Part shown: one piece after another, positions 21,927 to 29,131 of the stretch | Layout of the letters: every line of letters begins with the position of its first letter | Numbering within the stretch: position 1 is the first letter of the stretch | NCBI GenBank assembly: GCA_902772105.1 | Contig: CACXZI010000001.1 | Location: forward strand, 46,865 to 110,864 | Length of the DNA stretch: 64,000 bases | Reading direction: 5' to 3' | Source of the DNA: Oscillospiraceae bacterium | GTDB taxonomy: Bacteria > Bacillota > Clostridia > Oscillospirales > Ruminococcaceae | The notes under the pieces: model-generated | What the model saw: only the letters and a program-made list of their open reading frames with translations | Told to the model about the DNA's origin: nothing | Database searches by the model: none | Program-made: the position numbers and the translations under genes

Positions 21927-22707
21927 AATATTTCACCTTTACTTTAAAAATTCCTGTTTTTCAGTAAAATTTCAAAATAAAACCAACCAAAAAAAGGATA
22001 AACTAATTATAACATTAAAATTTTATTTATGCAACAAATATTTAAAAATTTTTTATTTTTTATCTAAAAAAGTATGTGATATTCTAAAATTATAATCATA
22101 AAAACAGTTGTTTTAATTTAAATAACTTTAATTTTTGATATATTATTTTATGTCAATTTTTAATAAAAAAATGTTAAGAAGCATTTAATCTATTGTTTTT
22201 TTTATATTCTAAAATAAATTAATAAAAAAATTTATTATATTTAAAAAAATTCAAATATTTTAATTTAAATATGTTATTAATTTTATAGATTAAACGTTTT
22301 TATCTTAATTTAGTACGACTAGGTGATTGTTATCATTTTAAAATTTTTGTTAATTTAATGTATTAAATTAGTTTTTAATTATTAAAAATTTTAATAATTA
22401 AAGCAACAAATTAGTTCGAGATGATTTATATATTTTTCAATTTTAAAATAAAAAAGTTAATATTTTTTAATAAAATATTAATGTAGTTAAAAAATTAAGC
22501 TGGTGAATATTTTAAATTTTGTTTTGTTATATAATTTTGTGTTAAAATTTATCTATAAATATTAAAACCCACTTGCAACATAACAATAATTTTAATTGAT
22601 GTTTATATAGAATGTCAAAAAATATTTAAATTTATTTTTGGTAAAGAATTTTTAGAAAATTATTATGTTTGAAAAATATAATACATAATGTAAGAAAAAT
22701 AAAAAAT
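21927..22707. other. 780-bp AT-rich gap between the LytTR gene and rpsO
   Basis: No protein frame with translation signals and no tRNA. Nothing further recognised. Confidence 0.5.
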
Positions 22708-23403
22708 TTATTCTTTTTGTAAATTATATTTAAAGAACAAATTTTTAATTTTGGTTCTGTCTTTTCGTCTAATTGGAATTTTTTGTCCATTTTTCATAAC
22801 AAAATTTTGAGAGATAATTTTTAATACCCAATCGAGGTTAACGATTGTTCCTCTTATGCAATTAATAAAATTTTCTTTATTTTTAAAGTTTTCAGCAAAC
22901 TCTTTAAATGTTGTTCTTGTTGAAATTATCTCATTTGATGTGTGTATTATAACATTATGACCTTGTTTTTCTGCAAAATGTATTTCGTTAGTTGAAATTG
23001 AAATTTTTTGCCAGTTAGATTTAACAATAATACTTTCTGTTTTATCAAAAAATTTGTTAAAAATATATTCAATTTCTGAATATTTAACAGGAAATAAAAC
23101 ATAGTAAAAAAGTTCCACTTTATAACCTTTTAATGCATATCTATCGGTTTTAGAGCAAAAAATTACTTTATGTTTCTTATTAATTTTTTTTATATCTATG
23201 GTTAAGTCTATAACATTTTCAAATTCTTCAGAATGTAGCAAAAAAATAATATCTATATTTTCATTTGAAATATTAGTTAAAAAATTATTCAATTTATCAT
23301 AGAAAGTAATATTAAATTTTTTTTTATTTATTTTTTCAAAATTTTTAATTTGTTTTTCTATTTCTATGAATTTTTGTTTGTCTCCATAAAAAAATAATTT
23401 CAT
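22708..23403 (-). CDS. LytTR-type response regulator with a receiver lacking the phospho-accepting Asp
   Basis: 231 residues. The C-terminal half (about 125-231) is a LytTR DNA-binding domain: ISTNEIHFAEKQGHNVIIHT, then TTFKEFAENF, FINCIRGTIVNLDWV and the basic end GQKIPIRRKDRTKIK. The N-terminal half has the alternating strands of a CheY-like receiver (for example IDIIFLLHSEEF) but Leu56 stands where the acceptor Asp should be, and the conserved Lys near residue 107 is also lost (YYVLFPVK). No histidine kinase is adjacent. Probably phosphorylation-independent. GAAGGG ribosome binding site; a 21-bp tandem duplication lies just upstream. Confidence 0.82.
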   Translation of the reverse strand: MKLFFYGDKQKFIEIEKQIKNFEKINKKKFNITFYDKLNNFLTNISNENIDIIFLLHSEEFENVIDLTIDIKKINKKHKVIFCSKTDRYALKGYKVELFYYVLFPVKYSEIEYIFNKFFDKTESIIVKSNWQKISISTNEIHFAEKQGHNVIIHTSNEIISTRTTFKEFAENFKNKENFINCIRGTIVNLDWVLKIISQNFVMKNGQKIPIRRKDRTKIKNLFFKYNLQKE

Positions 23404-23416
23404 TTTAACCCTTCTT

Positions 23417-23458
23417 TATAATTAATATATATATCATTATAATTAATATATATATCAT
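23417..23458. repeat. Perfect 21-bp tandem duplication upstream of the LytTR gene
   Basis: Two identical 21-bp units (23417-23437 and 23438-23458), each holding TAATTAATATATATATCAT, lie 14-55 bp before the start codon. LytTR regulators bind pairs of direct repeats spaced by about two helical turns, so this could be an autoregulatory operator. That is inference; simple slippage is the alternative. Confidence 0.6.
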
Positions 23459-23611
23459 TTTAGCCTACTTTAAAGTTTATTTTATCGAAAAAATAAAAAT
23501 TTAAAAATTTTATGCAATTTGATTAAAAATAACAATAAAAATGTTAAAAAATGTTGATATTTTGGTTATTTTTTTATTAAACATACATTTAAAGGCCAAA
23601 ATAATGCTTTT

Positions 23612-23692
23612 TTAACCGCATTTATTGCGTTAAAGATATTAAGGTGCTAGACTTACTAGCAGGACGAAGTTATGTGAAGTTACATTATTTCG
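23612..23692 (+). ncRNA. Candidate structured leader with three consecutive hairpins
   Basis: Three stem-loops follow each other before the first lipoprotein gene: TTAACCGCA/TGCGTTAA (23612-23633), TGCTAG/CTAGCA with loop ACTTA (23645-23661), and CGAAGTTATGT paired with ACATTATTTCG (23665-23692). In such AT-rich DNA the GC content and pairing stand out. I do not recognise a known riboswitch. A 5'-UTR structure or small RNA is possible. Confidence 0.4.
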
Positions 23693-23751
23693 TTAAATTA
23701 GAAAAATTGTTAATTTTAATATAACTAATTTTGAAAGGGGTCTAAAATACG

Positions 23752-24132
23752 ATGAAATTTATTAAGAAATTGGTGGTTTTATCTTCGGTTTTGACATTAG
23801 TTGTTGCAAGTTTTACTGGATGTCCTAAAGATGGAGAAGGAAAAAAAGAAGAAAAGAAGACTACTACAACACAAACGACACAAACAACACAAGGAAGCGA
23901 AGTACCACCGCAAACTACAAAAACTGAAACTAAAACCAATGAAACAACTCAAACAGATGTAGATAAAAGTAAAGAAGATAAGGAAGAAAAAGACAGGAAA
24001 GAAGAAGAGAAGAAAGATGCTAAGAAAACAGTATTAAATAAAGATAAGAATGGAAAGAAAGATAAAGAAGAAGATAAGGAAGAAAAAAAGGAAGAAAAAA
24101 AGAAAAGCGCTGAGAAGAAAAAGAAAAAATAA
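23752..24132 (+). CDS. Low-complexity Lys/Glu/Thr-rich lipoprotein
   Basis: 126 residues. The signal peptide MKFIKKLVVLSSVLTLVVAS is followed by lipobox FTGC, so the mature protein is lipid-anchored at Cys24 outside the membrane. The rest has no fold signature: a Thr/Gln-rich part (TTTTQTTQTTQ) and then a long Lys/Glu/Asp charged tail, almost certainly disordered. GAAAGGGG precedes the ATG. First of three such lipoprotein genes in a row. Function unknown. Confidence 0.8.
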   Translation: MKFIKKLVVLSSVLTLVVASFTGCPKDGEGKKEEKKTTTTQTTQTTQGSEVPPQTTKTETKTNETTQTDVDKSKEDKEEKDRKEEEKKDAKKTVLNKDKNGKKDKEEDKEEKKEEKKKSAEKKKKK

Positions 24133-24175
24133 AATTTTAATGTGATTTAATTTTAAAAAGTTAGGTTAATTTTTG

Positions 24176-24205
24176 GTGTTGTGTGAGAGGGATCTTGCAC
24201 AACAC
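24176..24205 (+). other. Hairpin between lipoprotein genes
   Basis: GTGTTGTG pairs perfectly with CACAACAC across a 14-base loop. No T run follows, so it is not a standard terminator; it could stabilise or process the lipoprotein transcript. Confidence 0.45.
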
Positions 24206-24344
24206 TTGTTTGGAAGAATGTGTGAAGAGATAATATCGCCAATTTTTTATATAAATATGAAAGTTTTAAATTAGTGAAAGTTGTATACATAAAAAAGTAG
24301 TAAAGGTAATAGAATTTATAAAAACAAGAAAAGAGGTATTAGAA

Positions 24345-24479
24345 ATGATTAAAAAAATGGTAGTTTTATTTTCGGTTATTTCTTTGGCATTAATTAGTTT
24401 AACTGCGTGTGGAGATAAAGATAAAGACAAAGATAAAAATTTATCATCAAATCAAAACACAACTGATTCACAACAGTAG
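24345..24479 (+). CDS. Very small lipoprotein (44 residues)
   Basis: Reads MIKKMVVLFSVISLALISL then lipobox LTAC with lipid Cys at residue 22, followed by GDKDKDKDKN and a short Ser/Asn/Gln/Thr-rich tail. AGAGGT lies upstream of the ATG. It is the middle member of the three-lipoprotein group, 28 bp before the third. The mature part is only about 23 residues, comparable to entericidin-like or lysis-type small lipoproteins, but no homology to those is evident. Confidence 0.7.
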   Translation: MIKKMVVLFSVISLALISLTACGDKDKDKDKNLSSNQNTTDSQQ

Positions 24480-24507
24480 ATGAAAAAAAGAAAGGGAAGA
24501 TAAAAAA

Positions 24508-25185
24508 ATGGGAAAAAAAGTTTTAGCTATAGTAGTTAGTTTGGCTGTGGTTATGGTTTTATTTACTGGATGTCCTACAACAGGAAAAAAATCAAAAGAA
24601 GTGAATAAAACAGAAACAAAAACAGAAGCACCAGTGGAAAGTGCGGTTGAACCTGCTGCTGGTTTTGAAACGGCAGCTGATGAGAAACGTAAAACAGGTG
24701 AAACATCAAAAAGTGGTAATAAAAAAGCTAAAGACGATTTTGATATGGGCTTGGATGAAGAAAAAAAAGAAGAAAGTTCTGAAAAGAAACCTAAACTTAA
24801 ACAGAATTTTAGATCTAAATCAGCACCTAAACCAGCTATTCCAAATAAAAACAAGCCTGCTTCGTCTTTAAAAAAAGGAGAAAAACAGATTAGCGATAAA
24901 GAAATTGAAAATATGGCAGCGTTTCTTAAAGGATTGCAACAAGGAAAGATGGATGGAAAACAAAAGAAGAATAATCAAGGAGCGGCAACACCAGCAGGAG
25001 GAGAACAGAAAAAACAAGAACCTGAAAAAGTTGTAAAATCGCAAGAAACTGCTGATCAAGGAGCTGCAACACCAGCAGGAGGAGAACAAAAAAAACAAGA
25101 ACCTGAAAAAGTTGTGAAACCAGTGCCTAACGAAGGGGCAGCGCCTGTTAAAGAGCAAAAGCTCGTAGAACCAAAGAAGAACTAG
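24508..25185 (+). CDS. Low-complexity Lys/Pro/Glu/Ala-rich lipoprotein with internal repeats
   Basis: 225 residues. Signal peptide MGKKVLAIVVSLAVVMVL and lipobox FTGC (Cys22), sharing FTGCP with the first lipoprotein, so these may be paralogs. The mature chain is charged and probably disordered, and its C-terminal half contains two copies of a 27-residue unit beginning QGAATPAGGEQKKQEPEK (DNA copies start at 24976 and 25057, 81 bp apart). One region with hydrophobic spacing, around IENMAAFLKGLQQGKM, could form a helix. A terminator follows. No known domain recognised; surface or periplasm-facing role only inferred from the lipobox. Confidence 0.8.
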   Translation: MGKKVLAIVVSLAVVMVLFTGCPTTGKKSKEVNKTETKTEAPVESAVEPAAGFETAADEKRKTGETSKSGNKKAKDDFDMGLDEEKKEESSEKKPKLKQNFRSKSAPKPAIPNKNKPASSLKKGEKQISDKEIENMAAFLKGLQQGKMDGKQKKNNQGAATPAGGEQKKQEPEKVVKSQETADQGAATPAGGEQKKQEPEKVVKPVPNEGAAPVKEQKLVEPKKN

Positions 25186-25214
25186 TGTAAGAAATTAATT
25201 TAGAAAATTATGTT

Positions 25215-25252
25215 AAAACTGTGCGGATTAATTAATTTGTACAGTTTTTTTA
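25215..25252 (+). terminator. Rho-independent terminator after the lipoprotein group
   Basis: AAACTGT pairs with ACAGTTT across a loop of about 18 bases, followed directly by seven T. Confidence 0.75.
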
Positions 25253-25378
25253 TGTTTATCACTATATATAAAGAATGTTAATAGAAATATATTTAAAAAT
25301 TTAACTTTCCCCTACTCTTTTAATTTTATATTTATGAATTTATGTGTTGAAAAGTTCACTCCCCCACCCTTTTAAATT

Positions 25379-25921
25379 TTATACCTTTTTCTTAAATAAT
25401 CTTGAAAAAAATCCTCTTTGTTTTTCTTCTATTTCTTTGTCTATTTCTTCTTCTGTTAAATCAGGTTGTTCTGTTGTTAAACGTTCTTTTATTGTGCCTG
25501 CATGCAAAGCTTGAGCGGTTTTTAGAGCATTTGTTAGGTTCTCTATTTGTATTTGAGAAGATTTTAGAATTGAAGTTAGTTCATCAATTTGTTTGTCTTT
25601 AACAGCTAGTTGTTCTTTTAAAGAATCCATTGCTTTTTCTAAAGCTTCTATTAATTTATTGCTATCAATTGTGGTTGTAAATATTTTGTTATTGTCAACA
25701 TTGATATCAACATTGTTGATGATATCTTCGGTGTTTACAGTATTAGAGTAGGCAGATTTAATTATCTCTTCCCCTTTTTCGTCTATAAAAACTGTTCCGT
25801 TAAATGTTTTTGAATGTTCATCGAATGCTTTTTGTAGAATTTTATTGCGTTTTATACGTTGCCATACAGCTTGTTTACTAACATTTAGTTCTTGTGCTAT
25901 TTCTTTAATTGTTTTTCCCAT
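25379..25921 (-). CDS. Plasmid-type HTH protein with coiled coil (DUF536-like)
   Basis: 180 residues. The N-terminal helix-turn-helix is clear (KTIKEIAQELNVSKQAVWQR), followed by a short strand segment (GTVFIDEKGEEIIKSAY) as in MerR-type or DUF536 winged domains. Residues about 85-145 form a long coiled coil (LIEALEKAMDSLKEQLAVKD, LTSILKSSQIQIENLTNALK), ending with a basic FFSRLFKKK tail. Similar architectures are common on Firmicute plasmids next to replication genes; on this chromosome its role is unknown. ATG has AAAGGAG upstream. A copy of the GTTKAYRTMAAC-type palindrome lies 46 bp before the start (25967-25978), suggesting that it may regulate itself and bind the other copies further right. 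Confidence 0.75.
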   Translation of the reverse strand: MGKTIKEIAQELNVSKQAVWQRIKRNKILQKAFDEHSKTFNGTVFIDEKGEEIIKSAYSNTVNTEDIINNVDINVDNNKIFTTTIDSNKLIEALEKAMDSLKEQLAVKDKQIDELTSILKSSQIQIENLTNALKTAQALHAGTIKERLTTEQPDLTEEEIDKEIEEKQRGFFSRLFKKKV

Positions 25922-25966
25922 TTTTGTACTCCTTTATTTATTGATAGTATTAATGATGTTTATGGT

Positions 25967-25978
25967 GTTTATATAAAT
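25967..25978. promoter_or_regulatory. GTTKAYRTMAAC-type site upstream of the HTH gene
   Basis: GTTTATATAAAT fits the palindromic 12-mer found in several intergenic regions of the right half of the window at 11 of 12 positions. It is placed where an operator for the HTH gene would be. Confidence 0.4.
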
Positions 25979-25985
25979 ATTTAAA

Positions 25986-27350
25986 TCAAACATAAAGATC
26001 TGCTTCAGGAAGTAGAATTTGTTTTGAAGATTTAGCTTTTAGTTTAAATATTAGCGCAAATGAAATAGGACCAATTCTTCCAATATACATCAAAAAAATT
26101 AAAATATATTTTGAAAAATCAGAAAAAAGGTTTGAGTCAATTGCTTGGAATCCTGTTGTTGAAAAGGCTGATGTAACCGAAAAAAATATGTTAGATAATC
26201 CAACACTTGAATCGTTTTCCCATATTAAATATCCACCGATTAAAATTAACGTTAAAGATAGAAAAAATAGTGCAACTGCTTTGTATGTTGTTTGTTGGTT
26301 TATTTTATGGTTAAAAATTGAATTTTCTCTTTTATTTTTAATGACATAGGAAACTGTTGAAAGAATTATTATTATGGTGGAAATTTTAATTCCTCCAGCT
26401 GTTCCAGTAGGGTTGGCACCTATAAACATTAAAATACAAAGAAAAAGTTTTGTAATGTTTGTTATTGATGAAAAGTTGACGGTTGTAAACCCTGAAGTTC
26501 TTGCTGCTGTTGATACAAAAAATGAATTAAAGAATTTGTCAACGATATTGTGTTCTCTTAAAGAAATGTTATATTCTAGGAGAAAAAACCCGATTGTTCC
26601 AAACAAAACTAAAAATAAAGATCCGAATATTGCTATCTTTGAATTTATTGATAGATTTTGTAGTTTTATTTTAGATTTTTTTAGGTTGATGATCTCATTT
26701 ACGACAACAACTCCTATACCCCCTAAAAAGGTTAATAAACTCATAGTGATTATCACTAAATAGTCTTTATTAAAAGGAATAAAGCTGCAATTTGGATATA
26801 TCATACCGTTTATATCAAGCCCTGCATTGCAATATGAGCCAACAGAAGAAAAAATCGCTACAAAAATTCCATAACTTCCAAATTTTTTGCAAAAAGAAAA
26901 AGATAATATAAAAGCTCCAATAAACTCACAAATAAAGGTTATTAGCAACAGATTTTTAAATAGAGTTTTAATATCAGCAAAGTTTTTAACATTTATTTGG
27001 CTAGAAGCAAGTTTCATATTTTTTAAGCTCAATTTGTTATTTAAAATTAATAAAAAAATTGAAGAAAAGGTTATGAGCCCTAATCCACCAGTTTGTATTA
27101 AAATTAAGATAACAGTTTTTCCAAAATCAGACCATTGTGTGAAAGTGTCTTTTGTTGTAAACCCTGTAACACATGTTGACGATGTTGCTGTAAATAAACA
27201 ATCTAAAAAAGTAGCATTTTCTCCTTTGTTTGAAGAAATAGGCAGCATCAACAGAAAAGTTCCAACCAAAATTATTGTAACAAAGCTAAAACAAACTGTT
27301 CTCACTGGGTTTTTTCTGATTAAATTTTTTCTTTTAAAGGTGGTGAACAC
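25986..27350 (-). CDS. ktrB: KtrB/TrkH-family potassium uptake channel
   Basis: Membrane subunit of a K+ (Ktr/Trk) uptake system, 454 residues, four M1-P-M2 repeats. The four selectivity-filter loops are visible: TCVTGFTT, SYCNAGLD, RTSGFTTVN and FSTTGFQ. GANPTGTAGGIK in the third repeat is the gating-loop region and the C-terminus LLPEADLYV is typical. Translation starts at GTG (27350) after GGGGAG. The partner RCK subunit KtrA is not in the window. Whether it is KtrB or TrkH subtype is less certain than the family. Confidence 0.92.
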   Translation of the reverse strand: MFTTFKRKNLIRKNPVRTVCFSFVTIILVGTFLLMLPISSNKGENATFLDCLFTATSSTCVTGFTTKDTFTQWSDFGKTVILILIQTGGLGLITFSSIFLLILNNKLSLKNMKLASSQINVKNFADIKTLFKNLLLITFICEFIGAFILSFSFCKKFGSYGIFVAIFSSVGSYCNAGLDINGMIYPNCSFIPFNKDYLVIITMSLLTFLGGIGVVVVNEIINLKKSKIKLQNLSINSKIAIFGSLFLVLFGTIGFFLLEYNISLREHNIVDKFFNSFFVSTAARTSGFTTVNFSSITNITKLFLCILMFIGANPTGTAGGIKISTIIIILSTVSYVIKNKRENSIFNHKINQQTTYKAVALFFLSLTLILIGGYLIWENDSSVGLSNIFFSVTSAFSTTGFQAIDSNLFSDFSKYILIFLMYIGRIGPISFALIFKLKAKSSKQILLPEADLYV

Positions 27351-27393
27351 TAAAAACTCCCCTATTCATATCTAGAAAATTCATGTAAAAGTC

Positions 27394-27432
27394 GTAAACG
27401 TTGATGTAAACATACTGTAAACATGTTTATAT
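27394..27432. promoter_or_regulatory. GTTKAYRTMAAC-type palindromic sites upstream of ktrB
   Basis: An exact GTTGATGTAAAC at 27400-27411 is directly preceded by GTAAAC (27394-27399) and followed by CTGTAAAC and ATGTTTAT. It lies in the ktrB upstream region, between ktrB and the exonuclease gene. Confidence 0.5.
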
Positions 27433-27526
27433 ATGTATACTACAAACATTATACACACATAGAGGAATAAAAACAAGATAAAAATAAAAAAGTTTTCCAC
27501 AAATTTTTATTAAAATGTTGATAATT

Positions 27527-28446
27527 TTATACTTTTTCATTAATAATTTTTATTTTATAGCCCCTTTTTTTATATTCACGAGCTTTTAAAAGTTTAGTTC
27601 CCCCGTTTTTATATTTCCATTGGATGTTTTCTATACTTCCAATAATTAAATAGTTAAGGTCTGTTGTTACGTTTTCTTTTAGTTTTGCTCCAAATTTTTC
27701 GAGTTTATTTTCAACCTCTTTTTTAGAGCCAAACTTAAAATTTCCAGATAAGCAAAAAGTTTTATCTTTTAGTGGTGGATCATTTGTTTTTATGTTTTTA
27801 ATATTAATGGTTGAATCTGGTTGATATTCTATTTTTTCTTTTGAATGATGGTTGATTTTAGAAGGTTTATTTTTTTTATTTTTTTCTTCATATTCTTCAT
27901 AATCATATAGCTTTGGTTCAAAAAGAAAATCTTCATAAAAATTTTCATATAAATGGTCAAAAACAAGGTGTGTTGCTTTGGCATCTTCTAAAGCGTTGTG
28001 TGCTTTGAAGGTGTAGCCTAAAACATGTTTTGCGATATATTCTAATGTATAATCTTCTTCGGGCAACCCCAAAAGTTCTCTTGGAATTTTTTTTGAAATA
28101 TTTAATGTGTCTAAATATTTAAAAATTGGAACGGTTATGTTATATTTTTTCAAATTCTTCCCTATTGCAATAAGGTCGCAACTTTTAACGTTATGCCCTA
28201 CTATTATGTTATCAATAATCAAATTTTTATTATTTTCCCAAAATTCTTCAAAAGTTGGTTCACCGTCAACATCTTCTTGCTTTATGCCATGTATTTTATT
28301 TGTATTGTATTCTGAGAAATCACTTTCAGGATTTATTAATGTGTAATATTTTTTTATTATTTTTTTGTTCTCTACAAGAATCACCCCAATCGAACAAATA
28401 TCATGGTCAGTGTTAGCTGTTTTTTGTTTAAAGATAGATATTTCAT
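27527..28446 (-). pseudogene. DnaQ-like 3'-5' exonuclease with BRCT domain, frameshifted and lacking motif I
   Basis: Residues of a DEDDh exonuclease are clear: DICSIGVILVENKKI, the INPE and KIHGIKQEDV motifs, motif II GHNVKSCDL and motif III AHNALEDAKA. A C-terminal BRCT domain follows (KTFCLSGNFKFGSKKEVE). The natural start is probably ATG at 28446, after AGGAG, coding MKYLS; but the frame breaks within five codons and resumes as FKQKTANTDHD. A one-base loss near 28432 explains it. The resumed frame has Lys where motif I should have Asp and Glu (F-D-x-E-T-A-N becomes F-K-Q-K-T-A-N). The only in-frame later start is a GTG at 28384 without a ribosome binding site. Catalysis looks lost. Confidence 0.75.
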
Positions 28447-28530
28447 TCTAAAAAACACTCCTTTTAATTTTTATAAAATGGTAAATTTTTCCGTTTATTT
28501 ATAACATTTTTTTGTTTTAAGTCAAGTTAG

Positions 28531-28681
28531 CGTCAACATAATGTTTACACCAATAAACAGACAATAAACGTTATTTTCCCAGACAAGATTAATAAAGCTT
28601 GCATATGTAATGTTTTTATGTTTACAGTAGTTGATATAAATATATATTTACATCAATAAACAAAATTTAAAGTAAACATCA
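28531..28681. promoter_or_regulatory. Cluster of degenerate GTTKAYRTMAAC-type words
   Basis: Words fitting the palindrome at 10-11 of 12 positions: GTTTACACCAAT at 28543, GTTGATATAAAT at 28630 and ATTTACATCAAT at 28646, with extra half-words GTCAACAT (28532), TGTTTACA (28619) and GTAAACATC (28672). Weaker than the other clusters. Confidence 0.4.
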
Positions 28682-28953
28682 AGACCACATATATAATACC
28701 CTCATAGGATTAGGCATACAAAAAAATACGCGCGTTAGTTAAAATCGTAAAATATATTCAAATTTATCGTATCTAATTATATTAACATTTGTGGTGTTTA
28801 TGTTGAAACATACCATATATTCAATCTATAAAATTATATTTTTGTTATAAATAAAAGTAACAAAAATCGAATTATTTTTTTAATCAAATTTCAATCGGTT
28901 GTCAATATATGGATAAAAAATTATTATAAAAGTAAAAAATTTAAAAGAAACAG

Positions 28954-28982
28954 TTGACATTTTCTTTTAAATAAACTATAAT
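28954..28982 (+). promoter_or_regulatory. Consensus sigma-A promoter of rpoB operon
   Basis: TTGACA (28954-28959), 17-bp spacer, TATAAT (28977-28982): a perfect match to the housekeeping consensus, about 150 bp upstream of the rpoB start. Confidence 0.92.
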
Positions 28983-29131
28983 ACTAAATTATGTTAGAAT
29001 GTGGAGTTTTATATTCAATTTCATACTTTGTGCTGGTTTAATCTCTGGATTAGGCTAATGGTTTTTTGTGTCTATTTTAACATGTTAATCTTATGTTTTA
29101 AGAAATTTAAAACGAGAGGATGTTTTAGCGT

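Larger units (their letters stand above)
28447..29131. other. Divergent intergenic region upstream of rpoB
   Basis: Contains the exonuclease ribosome binding site, several GTTKAYRTMAAC-like words between 28531 and 28681, and the strong rpoB promoter. Between promoter and rpoB is a ~145-bp leader with a small hairpin (TTAATC/GATTAG near 29040-29055). rplJ-rplL, which normally precede rpoB, are not here. Confidence 0.6.

Noticed and set aside
27493..27501. TTTTCCACA as a DnaA box near the exonuclease stop
   Set aside because: A single degenerate match in AT-rich DNA with no neighbouring boxes; not enough for an origin or DnaA-regulated site.
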